Shown in pieces: positions 13,800 to 21,561 of a DNA stretch of 21,615 nucleotides (position 1 is the stretch's first letter; every line of letters starts with the position of its first letter). This DNA is from Bacteroidota bacterium (lineage in GTDB: Bacteria > Bacteroidota > Bacteroidia > Chitinophagales > Chitinophagaceae), in assembly GCA_023430465.1 (NCBI GenBank), contig JAEZAM010000003.1, positions 1 to 21,615 of the forward strand. The letters are read 5' to 3'. The notes below the pieces were generated by a model. The model was not told where the DNA came from and did not search any database. It was given only the letters and a program-made list of their open reading frames with translations. The position numbers were made by a program, and so were the translations under genes.

Positions 13800-13827
13800 G
13801 TTGTCAACCTTTATAAGGTTGTCAACC
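13800..13827. promoter_or_regulatory. Twin GTTGTCAACC operator-like boxes
   Basis: GTTGTCAACC occurs at 13800-13809 and 13818-13827, start to start 18 bp. Each box is a dyad around a single central T (GGTTG-T-CAACC is perfect in the second copy). The spacer contains AACCT-TTATA-AGGTT, so the two copies also form a larger dyad. The site lies in the 335-base gap between the divergent receptor and miaB genes. The rest of that gap holds the leader hairpin, a CGGGG/CCCCG hairpin at 13770-13788 and the miaB promoter, but no gene. Confidence 0.55.
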
Positions 13828-13946
13828 GTTTATCCAGATAAGATCAGAGACTACCAGAATATCACCGCCAATCCTCCGGTATTCTACAAAAAATATCCGT
13901 TCCCAGCAACATTTCCTGCCATCCTGTCACTTTCCCCACATTCGTG

Positions 13947-13954
13947 TATATTTG
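13947..13954 (+). promoter_or_regulatory. TAnnTTTG promoter of miaB
   Basis: TATATTTG is an exact -7 consensus and lies 21 bases before the ATG at 13976. The -33 TTG is not visible at normal spacing. The expected transcription start is about 10-15 bases before the ATG, which supports the long MiaB start over the internal ATG at 14063. Confidence 0.5.
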
Positions 13955-13975
13955 CCTCTCAAATTTCAGTGATCA

Positions 13976-15436
13976 ATGTTTGAAGAGGTGTCAGAGTTAA
14001 AAACCGCCCGGCATGATGAGGGGCGGCAGGGTGAAGCATACGCTCCTTTCCGCGAGGACCCCATGCAATACCGCAAGCGTTTTTATATCGAAAGCTATGG
14101 CTGCCAGATGAATTTCGCGGATAGTGAGATCGTTGCATCCATCCTGAACGGTGAAGGCTTCGGTGCCACACGTGATGTGGAACAGGCCGACCTGATCTTT
14201 ATCAATACCTGCTCCATCCGGGAAAAAGCAGAGCAGACCGTGCGGAAGCGGCTGACAGAATTCCGGAAGCTGAAACGCCGCAAACAGGGCCTGCTGATCG
14301 GGGTCCTGGGGTGCATGGCGGAACGCCTGAAGGCTAAATTCCTGGAGGAGGAAAAACTGGTAGACCTTGTGATCGGGCCGGACGCATACAGAACCTTACC
14401 CGCACTGGTAGAGGAAGCCGGTACCGGCCAGAAAGCAGTAAACGTGCTGCTTAGCCGCGACGAAACTTATGCGGATATTTCCCCCGTACGATTGAACAGC
14501 AACGGCGTTTCTGCATTCGTCAGCATCATGCGGGGCTGTAACAATATGTGTTCATTCTGCGTGGTACCTTTTACCCGCGGGCGCGAGCGTAGCCGCGATG
14601 CGGAGAGCATACTGGCAGAGTGTGAGGCATTGTTCAATGAAGGTTATCGCGAGGTAACGCTGCTGGGACAGAATGTGGATTCTTATCATTATGTTCCTCA
14701 TGCAAAAACCGAAGGCGGCAACGGGTATGCTGAGCCTGTCACGTTTGCAAGCCTGCTGGAACGTGTTGCCCTGATCTCACCAAAACTGCGCGTTCGTTTT
14801 TCCACTTCACATCCGAAAGATATCACCGATGAGGTGCTGCATACGATGGCGCGCCATGAAAACATTTGCAAGTACATTCACCTGCCGGTACAAAGCGGTT
14901 CAACCCGAGTGTTGCAGTTGATGAACCGTACCTACACGCGCGAATGGTATATGGCGAGAGTCGATCGGATCAGGGAAATACTTCCGGGCTGCGGCATATC
15001 GGCTGATATCATCGCCGGTTTTTGTACAGAAGAAGAAAAAGATCACCAGGATACCCTGAGCATCATGGAGTACAGTAAATACGATCTCTCCTACATGTTT
15101 TTTTACAGCGAACGCCCGGGAACGCTGGCGCAACGCAGGTATGCAGACGATATCCCCCTTGATGTAAAGAAGCGGCGGCTCCAGGAAATTGTGAACATGC
15201 AGAACAGGCTCTCATTGGAAAGCAACCAGCGCGACCTCGGCAAAGTATTTACTATCCTCATCGAAGGTGAAAGTAAAAAAAGCGACAACGACTGGATGGG
15301 TCGCAGCTCAGAGAACAAGGTGTTTGTTTTCCCTAAAGAAAATTACAACCTTCAGAAAGGTGATTACGTTACTGTACGTGCTGCGGAGTGTACGCAGGGG
15401 ACACTACTTGGTAAAATCGAGCAGGTATTGGTTTAA
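13976..15436 (+). CDS. miaB: tRNA-2-methylthio-N6-dimethylallyladenosine synthase
   Basis: A 486-aa radical SAM methylthiotransferase that adds a methylthio group to i6A37 of tRNAs reading U-starting codons. The N-terminal UPF0004 domain has the three cysteines of the auxiliary [4Fe-4S] cluster, C43, C79 and C113. The radical SAM CxxxCxxC is C188, C192 and C195 (RGCNNMCSFCVVPFTRGRERSR). A TRAM RNA-binding domain occupies roughly the last 65 residues. The N-terminus has about 30 extra residues before the conserved KRFYIESYGCQMN; an alternative ATG at 14063 would remove them. It is the first gene of the cluster running to secG, and 45 bases separate it from the sigma-54 activator. Confidence 0.95.
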   Translation: MFEEVSELKTARHDEGRQGEAYAPFREDPMQYRKRFYIESYGCQMNFADSEIVASILNGEGFGATRDVEQADLIFINTCSIREKAEQTVRKRLTEFRKLKRRKQGLLIGVLGCMAERLKAKFLEEEKLVDLVIGPDAYRTLPALVEEAGTGQKAVNVLLSRDETYADISPVRLNSNGVSAFVSIMRGCNNMCSFCVVPFTRGRERSRDAESILAECEALFNEGYREVTLLGQNVDSYHYVPHAKTEGGNGYAEPVTFASLLERVALISPKLRVRFSTSHPKDITDEVLHTMARHENICKYIHLPVQSGSTRVLQLMNRTYTREWYMARVDRIREILPGCGISADIIAGFCTEEEKDHQDTLSIMEYSKYDLSYMFFYSERPGTLAQRRYADDIPLDVKKRRLQEIVNMQNRLSLESNQRDLGKVFTILIEGESKKSDNDWMGRSSENKVFVFPKENYNLQKGDYVTVRAAECTQGTLLGKIEQVLV

Positions 15437-15481
15437 TGAACAAATCGCGGGGTTAACCACCTCCTGAACAAACCAGAACAA

Positions 15482-16717
15482 ATGGATATTCAAAGTATAA
15501 AGAACAGGTTTGGTATAATCGGCAATTCGCCGGCGCTGAATTATGCGCTCCAGGTGGCAGTGCAGGTGGCTAATACCGATCTCACCGTTTTGATCAACGG
15601 AGAAAGCGGTGTGGGTAAAGAAGCGTTTTCCATCATCATACATTCCTTGTCGAACAGGAAACACAACCCATTCATTGCCGTGAACTGTGGGGCTATTCCC
15701 GAGGGTACGATCGATTCGGAATTATTTGGTCATGAGAAAGGATCTTTCACCGGCGCAGTTGACAGCCGGAAAGGCTATTTCGAAACGGTGAATGGTGGTA
15801 CGATTTTCCTGGATGAGATTGGCGAAATGCCACTTGGTACACAGGCGCGCCTGCTGCGCGTGCTGGAAGCTGGTGAATATATCCGGGTTGGTTCATCCAA
15901 GGTGCAAAAGACCGATGTACGCGTGATCGCTGCAACCAATCGTGATCTGCTGGCACAGGTGCAGCAGGGCAAGTTTCGCGAGGATCTTTATTATCGTTTG
16001 AGCACCGTACCTATTCGTGTGCCGGCTTTGCATGACCGGAAAGAAGATATTCATCTGCTCTTTCGCAAGTTTGCATCCGAATTCGCAGACAAGTACAAGA
16101 CAGCATCCGTGCAGCTCGATGATGAAGCAAAAAACCTGTTAATAAACTATCCCTGGCCCGGCAATGTGCGGGAATTGAAGAATATTGCAGAGCAAATATC
16201 CGTGTTGTCGGAGGACAAACATATTTCGGCAAAGGAACTGGGTCGCTTCCTGCAACCATATTCGAACAACAGGTTGCCGGCACTTGCACACACGAACACC
16301 GGCGGAAATGATTTTGCCAATGAACGCGAGATCCTTTACAAACTTTTCTTCGATATGAAAAAAGATGTAACGGAGTTGAAACGGATGTTCCTCGATGTGC
16401 TTCAGAATCCCGGCATGGTGCAGCAAAATCCCGGCTTCCTGAATGAACTGAAAGAACTGAAAACAATGGATATGCCAGCCGGCATGTATGTACAACCGGC
16501 AATGCCTGCAGCACAGCCGGTATTGGTGCAGACAGGTGATGACATTCATGATCACGAAGAAGTGGAAGAAAGCCTTAACATTGTAGACAAGGAAAAAGAA
16601 CTGATCATAAAGGCGCTCAAGAAACACAAAGGCAAGAGAAAAGATGCCGCGCTTGATCTTGGTATCAGTGAACGGACCCTTTACCGGAAATTAAAAGAAT
16701 ATGACATCGATGAATGA
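15482..16717 (+). CDS. Sigma-54-dependent transcriptional activator without receiver domain
   Basis: A 411-aa bacterial enhancer-binding protein. The AAA+ domain begins at once: Walker A GESGVGKE (about 40-47), the sigma-54 contact loop as GSFTGA (87-92, serine where GAFTGA is usual), Walker B TIFLDE (107-112), FREDLYYRL with the arginine finger (about 165-172), and WPGNVREL (225-232). A variable linker of about 100 residues follows. The C-terminal Fis-type helix-turn-helix is KRKDAALDLGISERTLYRKLKEY. No N-terminal receiver, GAF or PAS domain exists, so activity may be controlled by level, by a partner or through the linker. It overlaps lptE at the 3' end, which ties it to envelope genes. Target promoters are unknown. 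Confidence 0.93.
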   Translation: MDIQSIKNRFGIIGNSPALNYALQVAVQVANTDLTVLINGESGVGKEAFSIIIHSLSNRKHNPFIAVNCGAIPEGTIDSELFGHEKGSFTGAVDSRKGYFETVNGGTIFLDEIGEMPLGTQARLLRVLEAGEYIRVGSSKVQKTDVRVIAATNRDLLAQVQQGKFREDLYYRLSTVPIRVPALHDRKEDIHLLFRKFASEFADKYKTASVQLDDEAKNLLINYPWPGNVRELKNIAEQISVLSEDKHISAKELGRFLQPYSNNRLPALAHTNTGGNDFANEREILYKLFFDMKKDVTELKRMFLDVLQNPGMVQQNPGFLNELKELKTMDMPAGMYVQPAMPAAQPVLVQTGDDIHDHEEVEESLNIVDKEKELIIKALKKHKGKRKDAALDLGISERTLYRKLKEYDIDE

Positions 16718-17258
16718 CAACAGATCGATAGCAACAAGACCGGTGAGGCTGACATTGCTGCTGCTGATTGGTATCAGTATGATAGGCTTGTTTGCGGGCT
16801 GTCGCAATGTAAAATACGGATTCAGCGATGCGGCTGTGCCGGTGCATGTCAAGACCATCAAGATCCGGCAAATCGAGAACAAGGCCAATTACGTGAACCC
16901 CACGCTCAGCCAGCGGCTGACGGATCGTGTTCGTCAAAAGATCACCAGCCAGACGCGACTGACGCAGGTAAATATCGAAAACCCGAATGCCGACTGGGAT
17001 ATTACCGGTGTCATCACCAGCTATAGCTTCACTACGTCAGGGATATCGCAGGGACAGGAAGCAACCAACAGGCTGACCATAACCGTGCAGATCACACGCC
17101 TCGACCAGACTGACGACACCACCAAGGAATATACCGTGAGCCGGAATTTTGATTTCCGTTCCACCCTGTCGATACAACAGGCCGAGTCTGCCCTGGCCGA
17201 TGAGATCATCCGCGGACTGTCGGATGATATATTCAATCGTCTTTTCTCCGACTGGTAA
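16701..17258 (+). CDS. lptE: LPS-assembly lipoprotein LptE, Bacteroidota type
   Basis: A 185-aa outer-membrane lipoprotein that plugs the LptD barrel during LPS insertion. A type II signal is present: RLTLLLLIGISMIGLFAGC, with lipobox cysteine at about residue 34. The mature part carries the family pattern VNPTLSQRLTDRVRQKITSQTRL, DWDITGVITSYSFTT, NRLTITVQITRLD and a C-terminal DDIFNRLFSDW. The ORF overlaps the sigma-54 activator by 17 bases if it starts at ATG 16701, or by 8 bases if it starts at ATG 16710. Both leave the lipoprotein signal intact. The overlap implies translational coupling. lptD is not in the window. Confidence 0.88.
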   Translation: MTSMNDNRSIATRPVRLTLLLLIGISMIGLFAGCRNVKYGFSDAAVPVHVKTIKIRQIENKANYVNPTLSQRLTDRVRQKITSQTRLTQVNIENPNADWDITGVITSYSFTTSGISQGQEATNRLTITVQITRLDQTDDTTKEYTVSRNFDFRSTLSIQQAESALADEIIRGLSDDIFNRLFSDW

Positions 17259-17285
17259 TTTTTTAGACACCCGATCCGGGCAACC

Positions 17286-17317
17286 TTATGGCCTATTATC
17301 TTAAATTGCGGCCATGA
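17286..17317 (+). promoter_or_regulatory. Hairpin covering a start codon
   Basis: ATGGCC (17288-17293) and GGCCAT (17310-17315) form a 6-bp stem, extended by a G-T and an A-T pair, around the 16-base loop TATTATCTTAAATTGC. The right arm contains the start codon of the 341-aa gene at 17314. In a message read through from lptE the start codon would be base-paired. A transcript starting inside the loop would escape this. Confidence 0.45.
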
Positions 17318-18339
17318 ATGCGGCTGTCAACGAATTAACGCGGGCCATCACCGGCAAAGAATCTTTTGATGATTGTTCCATCCAGGAACTGCAGCAACTG
17401 TGCAGCAGCTATCCATGGTTCGCAGCCGCGCATTTGTTACTGGCAAAAAAACTCCATCGCACTGACCCGGCGATGTTGGGGGACACCGCTCAGCGAGCCG
17501 CTTTATATTTCCCCAATCCCCTCATTTTGCAGCAACTGATCACGAATGACAATGCCTACAGCATAGCCTGGGAAAAAACGCAGGAAGGCACTGGCTATGA
17601 GATCAGGCATGTGTCGATCGTCGAATCGGTAGCAGAAGACGAACCTCCATTTGATCCGGAAGAATCGGTGGAAGAATTGATAGCGGATCAGGCAGAGCCT
17701 CGTCAACTGCCGGAAAATGATGGGATAGATGTACCCGATATCACTGATGAGCAGCCGGCTGACCAGTTACCTCCGGTTGACGTACCGGCGCAGGTAAACG
17801 TTCTCCCGAAACAGACCGTACTGGAATCGCCGGCCACCACCGAGGAAGTGGTCGTGCAGGGAAGGCACGCGCTGAGTGAACCCCGGGAGGAAATAAAAGA
17901 TAATGAGGCCCCGCTCACCATAGCCCCGCTGCGGCTGGAGCCACTCGACGCAGCCAAAGCCACACTGACCTTCGAGCCTTACCATACGGTTGATTATTTC
18001 GCGTCCCAGGGGATCCGCGTAAAAGATGAAGAGAAGCCAGCCGACCGATTCAGCCAGCAGCTTAAAAGTTTTACAGAGTGGCTGAAGACCATGAAAAGGG
18101 TCACCCCTGCGGAAATGCAGGGAACCAGTCCCCTCCCTGAGGAGCAGAAGGTGGAAAAACTGGCGGAGGTCTCGATATCGGGCCGGGATGTGGTGACAGA
18201 AGCCATGGCCGAGGTCTGGGAAAAGCAGGGAAATCACCGGAAAGCCATTGAAACCTACGACAAATTAAGTTTGATTAATCCCTCTAAAAGTGCTTATTTT
18301 GCAGCGAAAATCGAACAATTAAATAAGGAACTCTCATGA
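17314..18339 (+). CDS. Unknown acidic protein with TPR-like C-terminus
   Basis: A 341-aa protein with no family I can name. An N-terminal helical domain (about 1-90, QELQQLCSSYPWFAAAHLLLAKKLH to YFPNPLILQQLI) leads into a long acidic, proline-rich and probably disordered middle (about 100-220). A helical C-terminus ends in one TPR-like repeat (MAEVWEKQGNHRKAIETYDKLSLINPSKSAYFAAKI, about 297-332). There is no signal peptide or membrane helix, so it is probably cytosolic. It lies 55 bases after lptE, and its TGA overlaps the secG ATG (ATGA). Position between lptE and secG suggests a link to envelope or secretion, but no function can be assigned. Confidence 0.75.
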   Translation: MNAAVNELTRAITGKESFDDCSIQELQQLCSSYPWFAAAHLLLAKKLHRTDPAMLGDTAQRAALYFPNPLILQQLITNDNAYSIAWEKTQEGTGYEIRHVSIVESVAEDEPPFDPEESVEELIADQAEPRQLPENDGIDVPDITDEQPADQLPPVDVPAQVNVLPKQTVLESPATTEEVVVQGRHALSEPREEIKDNEAPLTIAPLRLEPLDAAKATLTFEPYHTVDYFASQGIRVKDEEKPADRFSQQLKSFTEWLKTMKRVTPAEMQGTSPLPEEQKVEKLAEVSISGRDVVTEAMAEVWEKQGNHRKAIETYDKLSLINPSKSAYFAAKIEQLNKELS

Positions 18340-18677
18340 TTCTCATTCTGATACTGATCATCATCGCCTCTATCATACTCGCGCTGGTCGTACTCATCCA
18401 AAACCCCAAAGGTGGTGGCCTGACAGGCAGCATTGCCGGTCTGAGCAACCAGTTCATGGGTGTAAAACAAACAACGGATGTGTTGGAAAAAACTACCTGG
18501 TTTGTAGCTGCCGCGATCGGTATTCTTTGCATCCTTTCTTCTTTCTTTGTAACCGGTGGCACCACTACCAACCCGGACATCATTAACAAATCAAAAAATC
18601 TGACCGTACCTCAGGGTGCTGCACCGCAGGCGACCCCGAATAACACGCTTAACCTGGGAGATTCACTCGGTCGCTGA
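18336..18677 (+). CDS. secG: Preprotein translocase subunit SecG
   Basis: A 113-aa inner-membrane protein of the SecYEG channel that assists SecA-driven protein export. Two membrane helices are visible (about 2-22, LILILIIIASIILALVVLI, and about 53-72, TTWFVAAAIGILCILSSFFV), joined by the conserved loop QNPKGGGLTGSIAG. The C-terminal tail is rich in Pro, Ala and Asn and low in complexity, as in many Bacteroidota SecG proteins. It overlaps the previous gene by ATGA, suggesting coupled translation. An intrinsic terminator follows 24 bases after the stop. Confidence 0.93.
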   Translation: MILILILIIIASIILALVVLIQNPKGGGLTGSIAGLSNQFMGVKQTTDVLEKTTWFVAAAIGILCILSSFFVTGGTTTNPDIINKSKNLTVPQGAAPQATPNNTLNLGDSLGR

Positions 18678-18701
18678 TCAGGTAATCACAATATTCAGAC
18701 C

Positions 18702-18727
18702 CTGTCCCTCAAAGACAGGGTTTTTTG
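18702..18727 (+). terminator. Intrinsic terminator after secG
   Basis: CCTGTC (18702-18707) pairs with GACAGG (18715-18720) around the loop CCTCAAA, followed directly by TTTTTTG and further T-rich sequence. This is a clear Rho-independent terminator closing the miaB-secG cluster. mltG begins 19 bases later, so it needs its own promoter or depends on leaky termination. Confidence 0.8.
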
Positions 18728-18745
18728 TTTATTTTGGCGGCATCT

Positions 18746-19756
18746 ATGAAAAGAAGAATCCTGTTGGGTCTGCTGATCCTTTTCCTTGCTATAGCTGCCA
18801 TCATCGGCTGGTTATTCCTTGGACCTACCATAAGGTCGCCAAAGGATAAGTACCTCTACCTCGCTACCGGCAGCGACTATAACGCAGTATTGACACAATT
18901 GAAGGAACAGGAAGTGCTTGGCTCTGTCACCTGGTTCAATCTCGCAGCAAAAATGATCGGCTATAACAATGTCCGCCCGGGCAGATACCCCGTCAAGAAA
19001 GGGATGAGCGTTGTCGGCCTCGTGCGCATGCTGCGCAATGGCCAGCAGGAGCCGGTGGATTTTGTCGTGACCAAGATCCGTACAAAGGAAGTGCTCGCCG
19101 GCAGACTGGGCAGAGCTTTCGAGTTTGATTCCGCGGCCATGCTGCATTTCATGAACTCACCAGATTCCTTGCGGGAATATGGTCTCGACAGCAACACAGT
19201 CATGGCCGCCGTTCTCCCCTTTACCTATACATCGAAATGGAACACCACACCCGGAAGGATCTTCGGTCAGTTCTTCAATAGCTACAAAAGCTTCTGGACG
19301 GAGGAAAGACGGCAGAAAGCTGCTTCACTGGGCTATTCTCCTTTACAGATCACCACCATCGCATCCATCATTGAAGAAGAAACCAACGCCCCGAGTGATA
19401 AGCCAAATGTGGCCAGCGTTTACATGAACCGCATCGCAAAAGGAATGCCCCTGCAAGCAGACCCGACAGTGAAGTTTGCACTGAAAGATTTTTCACTGCG
19501 GCGCATTTATGAGAAACATACACGGATCGAATCGCCCTGGAATACCTATGTCAATCGCGGGCTACCACCCGGCCCGATCTGCACGCCTTCCCTGGCCACC
19601 ATCAATGCCGTACTGGACGCACCAAAAACAGACTACATATATTTCGTAGCCAGCAGTGCATTTGATGGCACGCACGTATTCACGACCAACTACAACGATC
19701 ACCTGAAATACGCACGTATCTACCAGCAGGAACTCAATAAGCGCAACATCAAATAG
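18746..19756 (+). CDS. mltG: Endolytic peptidoglycan transglycosylase MltG
   Basis: A 336-aa inner-membrane enzyme (YceG family) that cuts nascent glycan strands and helps set their length. It has a single N-terminal membrane anchor (about 4-26), a LysM-like region, and the catalytic domain with IASIIEEETN (about 205-214), whose first glutamate (about E210) aligns with the E. coli catalytic Glu. LQADPTVKFAL and SPWNTYVNRGLPPGPICTPS follow. The ATG at 18746 is chosen over the TTG at 18725, because the latter lies inside the T-tract of the terminator. A TATTTTG element at 18730-18736 could be a weak -7 box. The stop is 2 bases before the next ATG, so mltG and the YihY gene are co-transcribed. 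Confidence 0.92.
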   Translation: MKRRILLGLLILFLAIAAIIGWLFLGPTIRSPKDKYLYLATGSDYNAVLTQLKEQEVLGSVTWFNLAAKMIGYNNVRPGRYPVKKGMSVVGLVRMLRNGQQEPVDFVVTKIRTKEVLAGRLGRAFEFDSAAMLHFMNSPDSLREYGLDSNTVMAAVLPFTYTSKWNTTPGRIFGQFFNSYKSFWTEERRQKAASLGYSPLQITTIASIIEEETNAPSDKPNVASVYMNRIAKGMPLQADPTVKFALKDFSLRRIYEKHTRIESPWNTYVNRGLPPGPICTPSLATINAVLDAPKTDYIYFVASSAFDGTHVFTTNYNDHLKYARIYQQELNKRNIK

Positions 19757-19758
19757 CC

Positions 19759-20724
19759 ATGCCCCTGCTGACTAAAATAAAAAGATCCTTTGTCCTGTTC
19801 GCGCCGGTTGCCTGGCTGATAAGAAAAAGTAAGCACCTTGTTCTGCCAGGGTTCAAAGGCATACCACTTTATGATGTTGCAGGCTTTTTCTTCGCACAGG
19901 CTCGCCGGACAGGGTTCACGGAACGCGCCTCAGCCATTGCGTTCAATTTCACCATGACCATACCGCCTGCTGTGATCTTCCTTTTTACCCTTCTCCCCTA
20001 CATTCCGATCAACCAGGAGTTCATAGCTGAGATGTTCATGCTGATACGCGATGTGGTCCCGGGCGAAAAGAACAACGAAGGGCTGATCAAATTTCTGTCT
20101 GACATACTCAATAATCCCCGTACAGGGTTGTTGTCGACAGGTTTCGTACTGGCGATGTTCTTTTCGTCAAATGCAGTGATGGGCATCATGCGATCATTTG
20201 ATAAAAATTATATCGGCTTTGTAAAACGAAAAGGCTGGCGACAACGCTATCTTGCTTTGCGACTCACTTTCATCCTGATCATTTTATTTTGCATTACCAT
20301 TGGCGCGCTGATCATGCAGGGAGCCGTGCTGCGCTGGTTTGGTGTAAAAAATGCCACTCTCATCTTTATCATTCACAACCTGCGCTGGGTGCTCATCGTG
20401 CTGATGTTTTTCCTGGCAATTTCACTTATCTACCGGTATGCCCCTTCAGTGCACAAGCGCTGGCGTTTTTTCAATCCCGGCTCTATCCTCGCTACCTGCC
20501 TGATGATCATCTTCACTGCGGGGTTCTCCTACTGGGTCAGTAATTTTTCCAACTACAACGAGCTCTACGGCAGTATCAGCACGGTTCTGATCCTTATGTT
20601 GCTGATCTATTTCAATTCCCTTGTCTTATTGATTGGTTTCGAGCTTAATGTGAGCATAAACTCACTCCGGCACCAGGTGGATGAAAGGAATAAATCGATG
20701 GCGGATGGGCAACAGCCTGCATGA
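19759..20724 (+). CDS. YihY/BrkB family inner-membrane protein
   Basis: A 321-aa integral membrane protein. The family pattern is complete: an N-terminal amphipathic part, ERASAIAFNFTMTIPPAVIFLFTLLPYIP as the first membrane segment, FSSNAVMGIMRSFDKNY, then several helices including YLALRLTFILIILFCITIGALIM and WVLIVLMFFLAISLIYRYAPSV. A conserved end follows: FNPGSILATCLMIIFTAGFSYWVSNFSNYNELYGSISTVLILMLLIYFNSLVLLIGFELN. About six helices are expected. The old name 'ribonuclease BN' for this family is wrong; its molecular function is not established. It lies 2 bases after mltG and is probably translated from the same message. Confidence 0.9.
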   Translation: MPLLTKIKRSFVLFAPVAWLIRKSKHLVLPGFKGIPLYDVAGFFFAQARRTGFTERASAIAFNFTMTIPPAVIFLFTLLPYIPINQEFIAEMFMLIRDVVPGEKNNEGLIKFLSDILNNPRTGLLSTGFVLAMFFSSNAVMGIMRSFDKNYIGFVKRKGWRQRYLALRLTFILIILFCITIGALIMQGAVLRWFGVKNATLIFIIHNLRWVLIVLMFFLAISLIYRYAPSVHKRWRFFNPGSILATCLMIIFTAGFSYWVSNFSNYNELYGSISTVLILMLLIYFNSLVLLIGFELNVSINSLRHQVDERNKSMADGQQPA

Positions 20725-20761
20725 ATTTTGCTGAACTTTGGTTCAATCAAACTTTTACGCC

Positions 20762-21361
20762 ATGAAAAAGTTGTTCTTCCACTCCGCTTTCACCCTTAGC
20801 GTCCTTGCGGTCTTCCTTCCCAATGAACCACTGTCAATCGGCTCATCGCTGCCCAATGCCGACAAGAAAATGAAAGACATCTCCGGCAAAGAAATAACGT
20901 TTCAGTCTGCCATGAATAAGAATGGCCTGCTGGTGATGTTCAGTTGCAATACCTGCCCCGTTGTAAAAAAATACCAGGCACGCACACTTGAAGTTTGCAG
21001 CAAGGCAATGGCGAGCGAAATAGGGGTCGTCCTCCTGAATTCAAACGAGGCAACCCGGGACGCCGGTGACTCGTACGATGACATGAAGGAATATGCCACT
21101 CAGCAGGGTTACAACTTCAATTATGTACTGGATGAGAACTCGGCAATGGCCGATGCATTCGGTGCTGCCCGTACACCGGAAGTCTTCCTGTTTGATAAAA
21201 ATGGTAAGCTGGTCTATCACGGTGCTATCGACGACAACCCCAACAGCGCCGCCTCAGTAGGCAGGAAGCACCTACAGGTAGCTATGGAAGAACTCACCAG
21301 CGGCAAGGACATCTCAACCAAGACAACGAGATCGGTGGGTTGTGGGATAAAACGATTGTGA
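20762..21361 (+). CDS. Secreted thioredoxin-fold (redoxin) protein
   Basis: A 199-aa protein of the AhpC/TSA-redoxin type. An N-terminal signal sequence (MKKLFFHSAFTLSVLAVFLP) suggests export to the periplasm. The thioredoxin-fold active site is FSCNTCPVVKKY with C62 and C65 (CxxC), and the cis-proline motif is ARTPEVFLFDKNG. The tail ends in RSVGCGIKRL; a similar GC-x-IK ending is familiar from related Bacteroidota redoxins, so the extra cysteine may be functional. Its partner is unknown; thiol exchange on envelope proteins is the general expectation. I start at ATG 20762, not TTG 20738, because this places the basic residues right before the hydrophobic segment. It lies 37 bases after the YihY gene. 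Confidence 0.85.
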   Translation: MKKLFFHSAFTLSVLAVFLPNEPLSIGSSLPNADKKMKDISGKEITFQSAMNKNGLLVMFSCNTCPVVKKYQARTLEVCSKAMASEIGVVLLNSNEATRDAGDSYDDMKEYATQQGYNFNYVLDENSAMADAFGAARTPEVFLFDKNGKLVYHGAIDDNPNSAASVGRKHLQVAMEELTSGKDISTKTTRSVGCGIKRL

Positions 21362-21370
21362 TGCTCGGGA

Positions 21371-21405
21371 CTGGGGACTGGGGACTGGATGCTGGATGCT
21401 GGATG
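21371..21405. repeat. CTGGATR heptamer array 5
   Basis: Five 7-bp units in register: CTGGGGA twice, then CTGGATG three times. It begins 9 bases after the redoxin stop codon. A CCGCTC-CCGGA-GAGCGG hairpin (21407-21423) follows, then the A/T-rich block at 21454-21508, the same order as at 1743-1895. Confidence 0.9.
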
Positions 21406-21406
21406 C

Positions 21407-21508
21407 CCGCTCCCGGAGAGCGGAAAAGAGAGCGAGAGCGGTTGGCATTGGCTTTTTTACTTTTTCATTTTTAATTTTTAATTGATACAGTACGCCCCGA
21501 TCCCTGAG
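21407..21508. repeat. Hairpin plus A/T-rich block, second composite module
   Basis: A 6-bp stem with a 5-base loop (21407-21423) is followed, after a purine-rich stretch, by a 55-base T-rich block ending in GTACGCCCCGATCCCTGAG (21454-21508). That block closely matches 1841-1895. The hairpin is not followed directly by a T-tract, so it is not a simple terminator for the redoxin gene. Confidence 0.75.
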
Positions 21509-21561
21509 TAGCCCAGGAGCGAAGCGAATGGCCGTACTTGCCCTGCTTGCACTGCCTGCAC

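Noticed and set aside
13641..13975. Small gene in the receptor-miaB gap
   Set aside because: A short plus-strand frame at 13801-13983 starts at a TTG inside the first operator-like box, spans the miaB promoter and runs into the miaB start; nothing suggests a real protein.
19759..20724. Ribonuclease BN
   Set aside because: That name for YihY proteins is historical and wrong; the protein is an integral membrane protein with no nuclease motifs.
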